From positions 62,001-126,000 of IMG/VR virus record IMGVR_UViG_3300046543_000266: a stretch of DNA of 64,000 bases; one strand, written 5' to 3'. Below are positions 17,080 to 25,088 of the stretch, piece by piece (the stretch's first letter is position 1; every line of letters starts with the position of its first letter). Source of the stretch: a virus. The notes beneath the pieces are model-generated. The model was not told the origin of the DNA. It did no database searches and was given only the letters and a program-made list of their open reading frames with translations. A program made the position numbers and the translations under genes.

Positions 17080-17736
17080 ATGAGCTTCAACTATCAAGCA
17101 ATCAAAGACGCCCTCAAAGAAGCTGGTCATCTCGTGTCCGAAGGCGAAGCGTGGGTGGCATCGGACTTCAGCGCGCTGTACCAGTTCGCGAAAGACAAGT
17201 TCGGCCTTCTGCATGACAAGGTCGCGTACGGTCTGGCCTTCCCGTCGGAACTGCCCACGGATTTCCCGGGCCATCCGAACGCCGGTGAAGAAGTCGTGGC
17301 CGTCGACACGAGCAAGCAAATCCAGCCGGTAGTCGTTCCGGCGGCGTCGACTGGTGTTACGTCGGTCGTGGACACCACGGACGCCAGCGTTCACGCAGCC
17401 ATCCTCGAAGCGCGCGTCGCTGCGGGTGTGCCGACTGGTCCGGCACCGGAAGCTGAAGCTGAAGAAGCCGCTCCGGTTGCTGACGAAGCTCCGGTTGCTG
17501 AAGAAGCCGCGGAACCCGTAGTCGAGCAACCGGCACCGGAAGTGAAGCAAGAAGCCGCTCCCGCTCCCGAAGTCAAGGAAGAAGTGAAGCAAGAAGCTGC
17601 TCCCGAAGTGAAGCAAGAAGCCGCTCCCGCTCCTGCTCCCGGAGTGAAGCAAGAAGCTGCTCCCACCCCACCCCCGGAAGTGAAGCAAGAAGCCGAGCAA
17701 GAGCAAGCTCCGTCCGACGACAAAGCGGCTGAGTAA
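17080..17736 (+). CDS. Repetitive Ala/Glu/Pro/Lys-rich protein
   Basis: 218 aa. The first 75 residues look like a folded helical domain rich in aromatics. From about residue 120 the protein is low-complexity, and from about 150 it consists of degenerate repeats built on PEVKQEAAPAP. Such extended, charged tails occur in phage internal and scaffold-type proteins and in cell-envelope spanners; no signal peptide or membrane segment is present. GGAGTAGAT precedes the ATG. Located just upstream of the head maturation genes. Confidence 0.6.
   Translation: MSFNYQAIKDALKEAGHLVSEGEAWVASDFSALYQFAKDKFGLLHDKVAYGLAFPSELPTDFPGHPNAGEEVVAVDTSKQIQPVVVPAASTGVTSVVDTTDASVHAAILEARVAAGVPTGPAPEAEAEEAAPVADEAPVAEEAAEPVVEQPAPEVKQEAAPAPEVKEEVKQEAAPEVKQEAAPAPAPGVKQEAAPTPPPEVKQEAEQEQAPSDDKAAE
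17534..17697 (+). repeat. Degenerate tandem coding repeat
   Basis: Five or so copies of a unit around GAAGTGAAGCAAGAAGC, coding for EVKQEA and separated by Ala/Pro codons. The copies alternate GCC and GCT synonymously, so the repeat is maintained at protein level. Confidence 0.8.
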
Positions 17737-17756
17737 TCCACCTGGAGTATAACAAC

Positions 17757-18149
17757 ATGGCAGTTAAGCTCATGAGTAATCGTGGGTCTTACTACCGTAA
17801 CGGCGTAGATGGGATCGGCGGGCGTAATCTGCCCGACGGCCTCATCTCGTGGATAGGCCTCACCGGGAAAGCCGGTGATGTTGCCTATCTGTCCGCTGCG
17901 GACTGTACGACTTCGAATAAGGTTGACCAAGGCTATTACTTCCAGTCGGTGGGTAGCTCGGTCACGGTAGATCGCACGCTACAGAACATCGGCATGGCCT
18001 GTGATCCGGATCCGGCTGTTCAGGCGGGCGTTCATTGGGTCAGCCCGACGGTGGTCGCACCCGGCGCAATCGTGCAGACGGCGGTCGCATTCGCAGCCAT
18101 CCGTATCACCTTTGCTGCGGACGGCGAATTCTACATCGTCGCACGCTAA
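17757..18149 (+). CDS. Hypothetical virion protein
   Basis: 130 aa, Gly/Ala/Val-rich and mainly beta by eye, with no recognised motif. The N-terminus MAVKLMSNRGSYY starts like the tag family (VKL) but lacks the AAxRL core, so I do not count it. TGGAGTATAACAAC precedes the ATG. Its place directly upstream of the prohead protease and its size fit a small head or decoration protein. Confidence 0.55.
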   Translation: MAVKLMSNRGSYYRNGVDGIGGRNLPDGLISWIGLTGKAGDVAYLSAADCTTSNKVDQGYYFQSVGSSVTVDRTLQNIGMACDPDPAVQAGVHWVSPTVVAPGAIVQTAVAFAAIRITFAADGEFYIVAR

Positions 18150-18159
18150 GGAGTAGGTC

Positions 18160-19017
18160 ATGCCACTACACGTTCCGAAGGCGTTTCAAAACGCGGGCGT
18201 CTCCACGTCCAAATCACAAGAGCGCGATCGCGTCTCGTACAACAAGAACCGTCTGCGGGCCAACGAACAAGGTATCGCGGATGCACTGAACACCAACGCA
18301 GTCGACACTCCGGTAACACAGGCACTCGAGACGTTCGAAGCCGAGAAGGAAATGGGTCGGATGAATGGCCTCGACTACGAGACGTGGTTGCCGTTCGCTG
18401 CCAAGCTGTACAAGATCAGCCCGCGCATCGAGGACTACATCATTGTCAACACGATGATCTGCCCGTCGGACATTCCGAATCGTAACGGCATCGCGTTCCC
18501 GGCCACGGAGCTCGCGAAGTTCCAGCCGCCGCCCACCAATCGCATGGCGTACAAAGCGTGGGCTGGCTGTCCTGTCCATCTCGAGCACGACAACGAAGTT
18601 CACGAGAAAGCCTATGGCGTGATTCTCGACGCCGCATTGACGAAAGTCTCGGGCTACGGTGGTGGCAAGCTGTGGAAGGTCATGGGGTTGCAGGCAATCG
18701 ACAAGAACAAGTATCCCGACATGGCGCAGAAGGTGTTGACGAAGGAAATCAACACCTACTCGATGGGAGCTCTGGTCGATTACTTCACGTGCGGCTACTG
18801 CGGACAGGAATGCAGCAGCAAGCGGGTGTGCGGTCACATCTCCAGTCCGGCTAACGTCAACTGGAAACAGTACCGTGACTTCGACGGTTCGTCGCATTTG
18901 GCGTTCCTGAACGCTCATGGCATTCAGCCGATCGAATGTTCCATCGTTGCTGACCCGGCGTGGGCTCCTGCTCTGTCCGACGAAGTCTTCGATCCGTGGG
19001 CCAACACCGGAGGCTAG
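18160..19017 (+). CDS. Prohead maturation protease
   Basis: 285 aa. The sequence fits the herpesvirus/T4-gp21-like prohead protease group: a His in CPVHLEHD (about H140) and a Ser in TYSMGA (about S200) are 60 residues apart, close to the His-Ser spacing in T4 gp21, and a Cys cluster CGYCGQEC...CGHI follows the serine as in several large-phage proteases. A further acidic candidate lies in IVADPAW near the C-terminus. It would process scaffold and head proteins before DNA packaging. AAGGAG precedes the ATG. The position before scaffold and capsid genes supports the call. Confidence 0.72.
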   Translation: MPLHVPKAFQNAGVSTSKSQERDRVSYNKNRLRANEQGIADALNTNAVDTPVTQALETFEAEKEMGRMNGLDYETWLPFAAKLYKISPRIEDYIIVNTMICPSDIPNRNGIAFPATELAKFQPPPTNRMAYKAWAGCPVHLEHDNEVHEKAYGVILDAALTKVSGYGGGKLWKVMGLQAIDKNKYPDMAQKVLTKEINTYSMGALVDYFTCGYCGQECSSKRVCGHISSPANVNWKQYRDFDGSSHLAFLNAHGIQPIECSIVADPAWAPALSDEVFDPWANTGG

Positions 19018-19018
19018 C

Positions 19019-19669
19019 ATGGTCAAGCTCAATGCTGCGGCGCGACTCATTAACGCCGCAGGTCCGCATCCGGCTGCTACGCAATTCGCCGAGAAGCACG
19101 GCATTCCCATCTACAACGTGGACAACGCGATTGCTGCCAGCCGATTCGGGCTGGTAGTTGCCGAGATCGATAAGGCAGTACAATCGCTGTACGCTCGCGG
19201 GGTTCCCCGCAAGTCCATAAACGTCCACGAGATCAAGTTGATAAAGGGTAAGTCGTTCCCTGCCAACGGTTGGGATGCAGGTGGATTGTTTGAGGATCAC
19301 GACGGTTACGGAATCGTGTCTCTGGCTGCTGGCCAGAAGTTCGGTGACAGTCCGGTGCTCAAACCCGGTGGATGGGCAATAGCGGGCGCGTACATGAACG
19401 ATTCGGTACGCCACGAATTCGGTCATGGTCTGGTCCGATCGTTGATGACGTTCGGTGAAAACCCGACGATGCTTCGGAACGCGTATGTCCGCGAGAAGAG
19501 AGAACCGGGCGGTATCCAACCCAGACTGTCCAAGTACGCTGCTGAGAATGAGTACGAGTACTTCGCGGAAGCGTTTGCTGCGTTCATGCATCCGAAGTTC
19601 AAGACCAGCGGCATCAAGATCTACCCGCCGTTACTAGAAGTGTTCGAGAAACACTTCGGCGTCAAGTAA
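19019..19669 (+). CDS. Zinc metallopeptidase (HEFGH) with NAAARL tag
   Basis: 216 aa. Zinc-binding HEFGH lies at about residues 132-136 and a downstream EYFAEAFAAF (about 181-190) supplies a likely glutamate third ligand, the gluzincin-like pattern of lethal-factor-type and related toxin peptidases. The N-terminus MVKLNAAARLINAAG is the best match to the shared tag. No signal peptide. GGAGG is 5 nt before the ATG. A protease stored in the head and injected to cleave a host protein is an attractive reading; target unknown. Confidence 0.75.
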   Translation: MVKLNAAARLINAAGPHPAATQFAEKHGIPIYNVDNAIAASRFGLVVAEIDKAVQSLYARGVPRKSINVHEIKLIKGKSFPANGWDAGGLFEDHDGYGIVSLAAGQKFGDSPVLKPGGWAIAGAYMNDSVRHEFGHGLVRSLMTFGENPTMLRNAYVREKREPGGIQPRLSKYAAENEYEYFAEAFAAFMHPKFKTSGIKIYPPLLEVFEKHFGVK

Positions 19670-19695
19670 CAGTTGTTCCACCACGAAGTTCAAAC

Positions 19696-19731
19696 AGCCC
19701 CGCCCGACATCCCAGTCCGGCGGGGCTTTTG
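19696..19731 (+). terminator. Rho-independent terminator
   Basis: AGCCCCGCC pairs with GGCGGGGCT, followed by TTT. The rest of the 240-nt gap (19670-19911) holds no gene I can support and a late-type motif variant near 19835. Confidence 0.9.
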
Positions 19732-19834
19732 ACGTTCTGGCTTCAAATCCGCGCAGCACAAACCCCTCGGTCGTTCTGACCACGCAGCACAATCCCACCC
19801 CCTGCAACCTGCAAACCCACAGTTCCCGCAATCG

Positions 19835-19846
19835 CCATTTTAATGG
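19835..19846 (+). promoter_or_regulatory. Late-type motif variant CCATTTTAATGG
   Basis: A variant with the ATTTTA core and palindromic CCAT/ATGG flanks, 65 nt before the scaffold gene. It resembles CCAATTTAATGG before the holin gene at 54507. Confidence 0.35.
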
Positions 19847-19911
19847 CTGAGCGAGTTTAGTTAGGACCGGTCCTTCATAAACTTGTTTCTTAACATCTCA
19901 GCGAGGAATCT

Positions 19912-21450
19912 ATGGCGATCGTCACCAAGAAGCGGAAAGTCGCAGCAGCGCGCGAAAGCACGTCGTTGCACTTTTCGAACGAAACCACCAAGGCGGTGGA
20001 AGAGAGCAAGCAGCCGCTGCTCAACCATCAAACGGCTGACACTCTGATCGATCCGGAAGACACGACGGACGATCAAGGTTCGACGCACTTCACGAACGAC
20101 ACGAAGTACAGCAAGAAGACGAATCGTCTGCACACCACTGCCGCGAAGAAGCCGGTTCTGGCGCTGGAAGTTCCCGAAGCGTTCGGCAAGAAGGTGCCGA
20201 AGGACGAGGCTCCGGCCGACGAAGCAACGGAAGCATCGCTCGACGACGTGGCTGCTGAAGACGACGGTTGCGAAACCGGTCTGCAAGACACGCAGCACAT
20301 GCCGAACGACATCGATCCGACGGAAGGCTACCTGACGACGGGTTCGGAAGAAGGCGACGACGAGTTCGACGAAGACCTCGAAGACGACGAAGACGAAATC
20401 GACGCCAGCGCCGAATTCGAAGAAGGCACCGGCACGAATCCCCAGTCACTGCTCGAAGCAGACGACGAAGAATGGGATCCGGACTCGGCAGTCGTTGCTG
20501 AATTCGGCGACGAAGACGGCGAAGACGAGTTCTCGGAAGAAGATGAATCGGAAGGCGAAGCTGAAGTCGAAGCCGCTCCGGCATCGGACGACGACATGTC
20601 GGTGGTCGACGTGGACGGTACGGACGACGAAGGCGACGACGTTGTGTTCGCATCGATCGGCCTGCAACTGCACGCCATCAAAGCCAACCGCATCATCGCA
20701 TCGATCGGCAAGAAGCGCGCGATCAAGGCCGGTCACGGCGACGTGTATCTGTCGGATCAGTTCCAAGACGTAGTGGGCGTCGAGATGTCGAAGCACGGTC
20801 TGCGCGCTGGTCTGCAGAAGATGGGCTTCGCACTCGCAACGTTCAACGTGGCGAAGAACGAAGTCGTGAACAAGCGCGTCGAAGCGAAGGCTGCCAAGGT
20901 CACGTCGGCTGTCCGTCGCACCACGCATCAGTCGAACGAAGCACTCGGCCAGTGCTTGGCGATCGCCGCTGTCGGTATCAACCGTCAGTACTTCAAGGAC
21001 GCACGCAACGAACTGCGCGCATCGCTCGAAGAAGAACTCGAAGCGGCTGGCGTTCGTGGCGCGTCGCGTCTCGTGCGCAAGGTGTTCGCATCGAAGGGCG
21101 TCGACTACGCGAAGGCGATTCTCACGCTGGCAAACAAGCTGGTGAACATGCCGGAAACGACGCGTAACCAGTTCGCGGCCGCTCTCGACATGACCAACGA
21201 CGGCGAGATCGAAGACGACGAAGACCTGTTCGCTGAACCGTCGGATCCGGAATTCGTTACGGCCGAAGGCGAAGACGAAGAATTCGACGACGAGTTCGAA
21301 GACGAAAACGACGCACCGAGTTCGGTCCAAGCTGCGCTGGCTCGCCCGGCAAGCAAGGTCCAACGCCGTGAGATCAACGCTGCGAAGACCGGTTACTCGG
21401 TCACCGCAATGGCGATCCTGTCGGGCAAAGCACCGCTGCCGTTCGCCTAA
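19912..21450 (+). CDS. Acidic scaffold/prohead core-like protein
   Basis: 512 aa. Residues about 100-245 are extremely Asp/Glu-rich; a basic/helical domain (about 245-425) follows, then a second acidic stretch (about 430-470) and a basic C-terminus containing REINAAKTGYSVTAMAIL, a partial echo of the tag. Position between protease and capsid gene matches the scaffold in T4-like head clusters, and the charge pattern is typical of prohead core proteins. GAGGAA precedes the ATG. An internal segment near residue 245 (SIGLQLHAIKANRII) may also be a processing or docking site. Confidence 0.6.
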   Translation: MAIVTKKRKVAAARESTSLHFSNETTKAVEESKQPLLNHQTADTLIDPEDTTDDQGSTHFTNDTKYSKKTNRLHTTAAKKPVLALEVPEAFGKKVPKDEAPADEATEASLDDVAAEDDGCETGLQDTQHMPNDIDPTEGYLTTGSEEGDDEFDEDLEDDEDEIDASAEFEEGTGTNPQSLLEADDEEWDPDSAVVAEFGDEDGEDEFSEEDESEGEAEVEAAPASDDDMSVVDVDGTDDEGDDVVFASIGLQLHAIKANRIIASIGKKRAIKAGHGDVYLSDQFQDVVGVEMSKHGLRAGLQKMGFALATFNVAKNEVVNKRVEAKAAKVTSAVRRTTHQSNEALGQCLAIAAVGINRQYFKDARNELRASLEEELEAAGVRGASRLVRKVFASKGVDYAKAILTLANKLVNMPETTRNQFAAALDMTNDGEIEDDEDLFAEPSDPEFVTAEGEDEEFDDEFEDENDAPSSVQAALARPASKVQRREINAAKTGYSVTAMAILSGKAPLPFA

Positions 21451-21500
21451 TCCCCAGCCGGGTTTTAGCGCGGTTGCACAATCCGTACTTTTATAGTGAC

Positions 21501-21535
21501 GGTCCAGCGTAGTGGTTAAATCCTAACGCTGGACC
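21501..21535 (+). other. Intergenic hairpin without T-run
   Basis: GGTCCAGCGT pairs perfectly with ACGCTGGACC across a 15-nt loop. No T-run follows, so an mRNA processing or stability element fits better than a terminator. Confidence 0.65.
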
Positions 21536-21566
21536 GCACGCAAAACTTCCAATTGGAGAAGCACAC

Positions 21567-22268
21567 ATGTCTCTGTATCTTCCTTTCACGAAAGCAGTCG
21601 ACAGCACGGAAATGCTGACGGCTCCGGGTGCAGTCTTCACCGCTGAAGGTCAAGCACTCGTTCGCGCAGCCAGCGCTCCTGCTGCTGGCGTTCTTCCGGG
21701 CACTGGCGTTGCTGCCAACGACATCTTCGCGGGCTTCGCTCTCGCAGGTACGTCGGCACTGCCGTTCCCGGAATCGTACACCAACAAGGTGGAACAGTTC
21801 CTGGTTCCGGTGACGGGCGTGGTTACGCTGTCGCTCACGCCGGTGGCTGGTCAAGTGTTCCTGCATGACGACACGGCGGGCACCGCCAACACGGCACCGA
21901 CGGTGTCGGGCAAGCAAGTGACCGGTCTCACGGCTGGCAACCAAGTCACCATCACGTACAAGTACGCAGTCAGCGTCGTGCAAGCTCGCGCGCTGTTCGG
22001 CGACGTGCAACCGGGCGGTTACGTCGGCGCATACGTCGGCCAAATCGGCGTGGTCACGCGTGGCTCGATCTGGACGTCGGAATTCGACTCGTCGGCAAAC
22101 TGGGCGATCGCTGGTTCGGACGCATCGCATCAGATCGTCGTCGGCGCAAACGGCCAGCTCAAGCTCGGCACGGTCGGCACGAACGGCGTTGCAGTTCCGG
22201 GCGCATACGTGATCGGCGTTCCGGGTCAAGACGTGCCGTTCCTCGGCATCCGCTTCTCGGCTGCGTAA
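21567..22268 (+). CDS. Probable capsid decoration/head protein
   Basis: 233 aa, Ala/Gly/Val/Thr-rich and predicted largely beta, no enzyme motifs. It has an Ig-like middle part (about residues 80-130), then a segment resembling head-fibre or decoration proteins (GSIWTSEFDSSANWAI). TTGGAGAAG precedes the ATG. It lies between scaffold and major capsid genes, is flanked by hairpins and uses the strongly biased codons of the capsid gene, which suggests high expression. The exact role is inferred from context. Confidence 0.55.
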   Translation: MSLYLPFTKAVDSTEMLTAPGAVFTAEGQALVRAASAPAAGVLPGTGVAANDIFAGFALAGTSALPFPESYTNKVEQFLVPVTGVVTLSLTPVAGQVFLHDDTAGTANTAPTVSGKQVTGLTAGNQVTITYKYAVSVVQARALFGDVQPGGYVGAYVGQIGVVTRGSIWTSEFDSSANWAIAGSDASHQIVVGANGQLKLGTVGTNGVAVPGAYVIGVPGQDVPFLGIRFSAA

Positions 22269-22285
22269 GCAACCAACAAGGCTTC

Positions 22286-22334
22286 TTAGTCCGGACGCGC
22301 ACTTCAGCATAACGCTACCGCGCATCCGGGCTAA
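22286..22334 (+). other. Intergenic hairpin before capsid gene
   Basis: TTAGTCCGGACGCGC pairs with GCGCATCCGGGCTAA with one mismatch and one G-T pair. No T-run follows; 28 nt before the capsid start. Confidence 0.65.
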
Positions 22335-22361
22335 TCACAAAACACGAAACGGAGTATCAAG

Positions 22362-23453
22362 ATGCGTACAAAAGTTAAGGTTCGTGCGTCCAAGACGCCG
22401 ATGGTGGCAGCCAGCGAGTATCGCTTCGACGGCGCGCTGACGGGTGAACGTGCAATCGGTCGCAACGGCGAAATCAACGCCAGCAACAAGCGTGACCTCA
22501 TCAACCGCCAAATGGCTTTCGTGCAAGCTGCTTCGAACGGCCAAGTCGCCGGCGATGCAGTGTTCGCTTCGGCAGAACAAGCAACGAAGGCTTCGAAGGA
22601 ACTCATCGCTGCTGCGTTCAACGACGGCGAAGCTCACCGCGTTCTGGGCGAGCGCATGGCTGATTCGCTGTACATCACGGCGAATCGCCAAGGCTTCATG
22701 CGCAAGTACCTGACCAAGATCACGGTCGAGCAGGGCGCAATCCCCCGCTTCCCGCTGCGCACGAAGAACGTGACGGCTGTGTACTCGACGTCGCCGACGA
22801 AGATCCAGTCGCAAATCACGCGCGACAAGTGGTTCACGCCGCCGGAACTGCAAGTGGTCACCCGTCCGTTCATTCCGATGAACGAACTGAACCAGTCGGC
22901 TGGCGACGTGCTGCAAGAAAAGTACGTGGAAGCAACGGAAGCCATCATGGTCGGTGAAGACCGCCTGTGGTACAACCAAGTGAACCAGATCGTCGGCGTG
23001 GACAACCCCCTGTCGATCATCTCTGGTCAGCTGACGCCGTACACGTTCGCGCAAGTCATGACCAACGTCACGCGTTGGGGCCTGAAGGCACCGCACGTCC
23101 TGATCGCCACGGACATCTATCAGGACATCATCGGTAACGCGGACTTCTTCAACGCGATCGATCCGGTTGCTCGCCACGAACTGCTGTTGACCGGCGAACT
23201 CGGCGTGATGTACGGTTGCACGATCACGTCGGACGCGTACCGTCACCCGGAGCACAAGGTGCTGAACCAAGGCGAATTCTTCGTGATCGCCGACGCTCTG
23301 AACCACGGCGCGTACTCGGATCGCGGCGGTCTGCAATCGCAGCCGACCGACATCTCGGTCGAGAAGATCCCGGGTCGCGGTTGGGTGATGTTCGAATCGC
23401 TCGCCGTGTCGGTTGCCAACAGCCGCTCGGTAGCAAAGGGCCTCCGTATCTAA
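22362..23453 (+). CDS. Major capsid protein
   Basis: 363 aa. The order protease, scaffold, decoration, this gene, then connector and tail genes is that of T4-like head clusters. The body reads like an HK97-fold capsid protein: an N-terminal arm rich in Ala/Asn/Lys, a central domain, and a C-terminal region with HVLIATDIYQDIIG and GCTITSDAY, both common in large-phage capsid proteins. The N-terminus KVKVRASKTPMVAASEY could be removed by the protease (an MVAA site resembles the RLxA end of the tags). ACGGAGTATCAAG precedes the ATG. Codon bias suggests high expression. Confidence 0.8.
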   Translation: MRTKVKVRASKTPMVAASEYRFDGALTGERAIGRNGEINASNKRDLINRQMAFVQAASNGQVAGDAVFASAEQATKASKELIAAAFNDGEAHRVLGERMADSLYITANRQGFMRKYLTKITVEQGAIPRFPLRTKNVTAVYSTSPTKIQSQITRDKWFTPPELQVVTRPFIPMNELNQSAGDVLQEKYVEATEAIMVGEDRLWYNQVNQIVGVDNPLSIISGQLTPYTFAQVMTNVTRWGLKAPHVLIATDIYQDIIGNADFFNAIDPVARHELLLTGELGVMYGCTITSDAYRHPEHKVLNQGEFFVIADALNHGAYSDRGGLQSQPTDISVEKIPGRGWVMFESLAVSVANSRSVAKGLRI

Positions 23454-23473
23454 TACGGGAACGTCGAGTGATG

Positions 23474-23517
23474 CAGTATCAGGTAGCCGCATAAATGCAA
23501 AGTGCTACCTGATACTG
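23474..23517 (+). other. Perfect 14-bp hairpin after capsid gene
   Basis: CAGTATCAGGTAGC pairs without mismatch with GCTACCTGATACTG, loop 16 nt, followed by TGTCTATC. Strong but without a T-run; likely 3'-end protection or partial termination of the capsid mRNA. Confidence 0.7.
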
Positions 23518-23546
23518 TGTCTATCAAACGCACACAAGGAAACATG

Positions 23547-23999
23547 ATGAAGACATACAATCGTGCTCTCGACTTCATGGCACTGGCTGCAGTCCAGTTC
23601 ACCAAGGGTCGTCCGCAAGTTGCAGCAAAGCTGATGGTCAAGGCCACGGCAAGCTCGGACTTCGCACAAGCCATCGCGATCATCGAAGCGTCGAACGGTC
23701 AAGCGTTCGCAGCCAAGGAAGCTGAAAAGGCCCGTCTGGCAGCCGCAGCCAAGAAGGTCGCAGCGAAGAAGAAGGTGAAGGCTTCGGAAGAAGACGAAGC
23801 CCTCGAATCGCTGGTCGGTGACCTCGACGAACTCGACACCGACGCGGGTGACGCAGTCGAAGACGAAGTTGAACTCGACGAAGTCGAAGCATCGGATGAA
23901 ACGGACGAGGAAGAAGACGCTGGCGACGACGAAGTCGAAGCACCGTCGGAAGCTTTCGCCTCGGCGCTGGCCTCGATGGTCAAGCGCGCCGCCAAGTAA
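23547..23999 (+). CDS. Small basic/acidic head-associated protein
   Basis: 150 aa from the second ATG (AGGA 6 nt upstream; the ATG at 23544 has only 3 nt). The N-terminal 60 residues are Ala/Met-rich and helical, then a Lys-rich patch (AAAAKKVAAKKKVKA), a long Asp/Glu tract (about 75-125) and a short basic end. This bipolar composition is typical of scaffold helpers or internal head proteins. It follows the capsid gene and shares its codon bias. No family recognised. Confidence 0.6.
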   Translation: MKTYNRALDFMALAAVQFTKGRPQVAAKLMVKATASSDFAQAIAIIEASNGQAFAAKEAEKARLAAAAKKVAAKKKVKASEEDEALESLVGDLDELDTDAGDAVEDEVELDEVEASDETDEEEDAGDDEVEAPSEAFASALASMVKRAAK

Positions 24000-24023
24000 G
24001 TTCGCGCACGCGCAGTAAAAGAC

Positions 24024-24060
24024 AGAGGCCCGCCGGTGATTGTGCCGCCGGGCCTCTTCC
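24024..24060 (+). terminator. Hairpin terminator
   Basis: AGAGGCCCG pairs with CGGGCCTCT (24024-24032 with 24049-24057), followed by TCCGTTT. A weak to moderate terminator after the head genes. Confidence 0.65.
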
Positions 24061-24090
24061 GTTTGTGCGGTATATTCCGGAGCTCTTCCT

Positions 24091-24759
24091 ATGTCGGAAA
24101 TGCAGGCAATCCAGACAATCGATCACATGGTGCTTGCTGGATTCCAACAGCGTTTCCAGCAAGTGTTCAACTGCCCCTGCCTGTTCATCAACGCTAACGA
24201 TAAGACGCGCATCCTGCAGAAGGTGTTTGGCGAAGGTCAGCCGATCACGTATCCGTATGCGTACTTCGTCGTTCAGTCGATGGGCGCTAACAATGAGTCC
24301 TACAACGCGCACGTGATGGCACGCCGCGGACTGGTTGTGAACGTAGCAGCGAATGACCTACTGCAGACGGTTCGGGTTGTGCCTACGAACTTCGTTATCG
24401 AGGTATCGTATGTCACCAACAAGTTCGAGTCGGTGGAACAGGGTTCGGTGTTAGCGTTCGTGCGTCGGTGGTTGCTGGCGCGACGGGTGGGTTACCTGAA
24501 GTTCAGCATCAACTACGGGCGACTGCAGTTTGGTATCAGTCACACGCTGGAAGAATCTGTGAACATCCCCCAACGGGAGAATGTCACTGAGAGCGAAACG
24601 TCTTACGTCATTACCACCTCCGTCACCACTCACGGTTACGTAAGTGAGCCGGTCCTTGGCCGACAAGGCAAGGTGACGGAAATCCGGCAGAACACCTCGG
24701 TTGGACTGCCCGGAACGGTAGTGTCCACGCAGTTTTCCGAGTTCCCGAAACAGTCCTAG
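24091..24759 (+). CDS. Possible tail terminator/connector protein
   Basis: 222 aa from the ATG at 24091 (CCGGAG 7 nt upstream). It is a mixed alpha/beta protein with a beta-rich middle (RGLVVNVAANDLLQ, FVIEVSYVTN) and a C-terminal extension rich in Ser/Thr. It lies between the head genes and the sheath, where tail-terminator and neck proteins usually sit, and the size fits. No diagnostic motif is seen, so the role rests on position. Confidence 0.5.
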   Translation: MSEMQAIQTIDHMVLAGFQQRFQQVFNCPCLFINANDKTRILQKVFGEGQPITYPYAYFVVQSMGANNESYNAHVMARRGLVVNVAANDLLQTVRVVPTNFVIEVSYVTNKFESVEQGSVLAFVRRWLLARRVGYLKFSINYGRLQFGISHTLEESVNIPQRENVTESETSYVITTSVTTHGYVSEPVLGRQGKVTEIRQNTSVGLPGTVVSTQFSEFPKQS

Positions 24760-24770
24760 GAGTAAATCGC

Positions 24771-25088
24771 ATGGCTACGAAGGTTATCAATACCGGCCGT
24801 GTTCCTCTTCAAGTCGGCATCATTCTGGAAGACGGCACCAAGTCGTCTATCCGTGTGATGGGTCGCGGTCGTCCTGATCTGGCGGAAGGTGTGACCGTCG
24901 ATCCGAACTGGCTGGTACTGCACGGCGGCGACGTCCGTGTGGTGGAAGAGAAGTCGATTCAAGTGGCCGAAGTCGCCACGCAGATCGACAACACGAAGAA
25001 AGAAACGGCCCCGGCAGCAACGACTGCCACGCCGTCCACCGTCGAAACCCCGGCTGCGACCGTCACTGCTAAGGAGGACAAGCAATGA
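24771..25088 (+). CDS. Small connector-region protein
   Basis: 105 aa. A short beta-rich N-terminal domain (about residues 1-60) is followed by an Ala/Thr/Pro/Glu-rich tail that looks unstructured. TAGGAGTAAATCGC precedes the ATG. The stop overlaps the sheath start by 4 nt (ATGA), so translation is coupled to the sheath. Function unknown. Confidence 0.55.
   Translation: MATKVINTGRVPLQVGIILEDGTKSSIRVMGRGRPDLAEGVTVDPNWLVLHGGDVRVVEEKSIQVAEVATQIDNTKKETAPAATTATPSTVETPAATVTAKEDKQ

Noticed and set aside
17534-17697. Tandem repeat considered as a CRISPR or regulatory array
   Set aside because: It is in frame within a gene, units are degenerate and adjacent without unique spacers, and the variation is synonymous.
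17757-17790. MAVKLMSNRG start as a tag copy
   Set aside because: Shares only VKL; no Ala-Ala or Arg-Leu follows at the right spacing.
22362-22420. Capsid N-terminus as an eleventh NAAxRL tag
   Set aside because: KVKVRASKTPMVAASEY has the charged/hydrophobic start but not the AAxRL core. It may be a processing site but does not match the motif.
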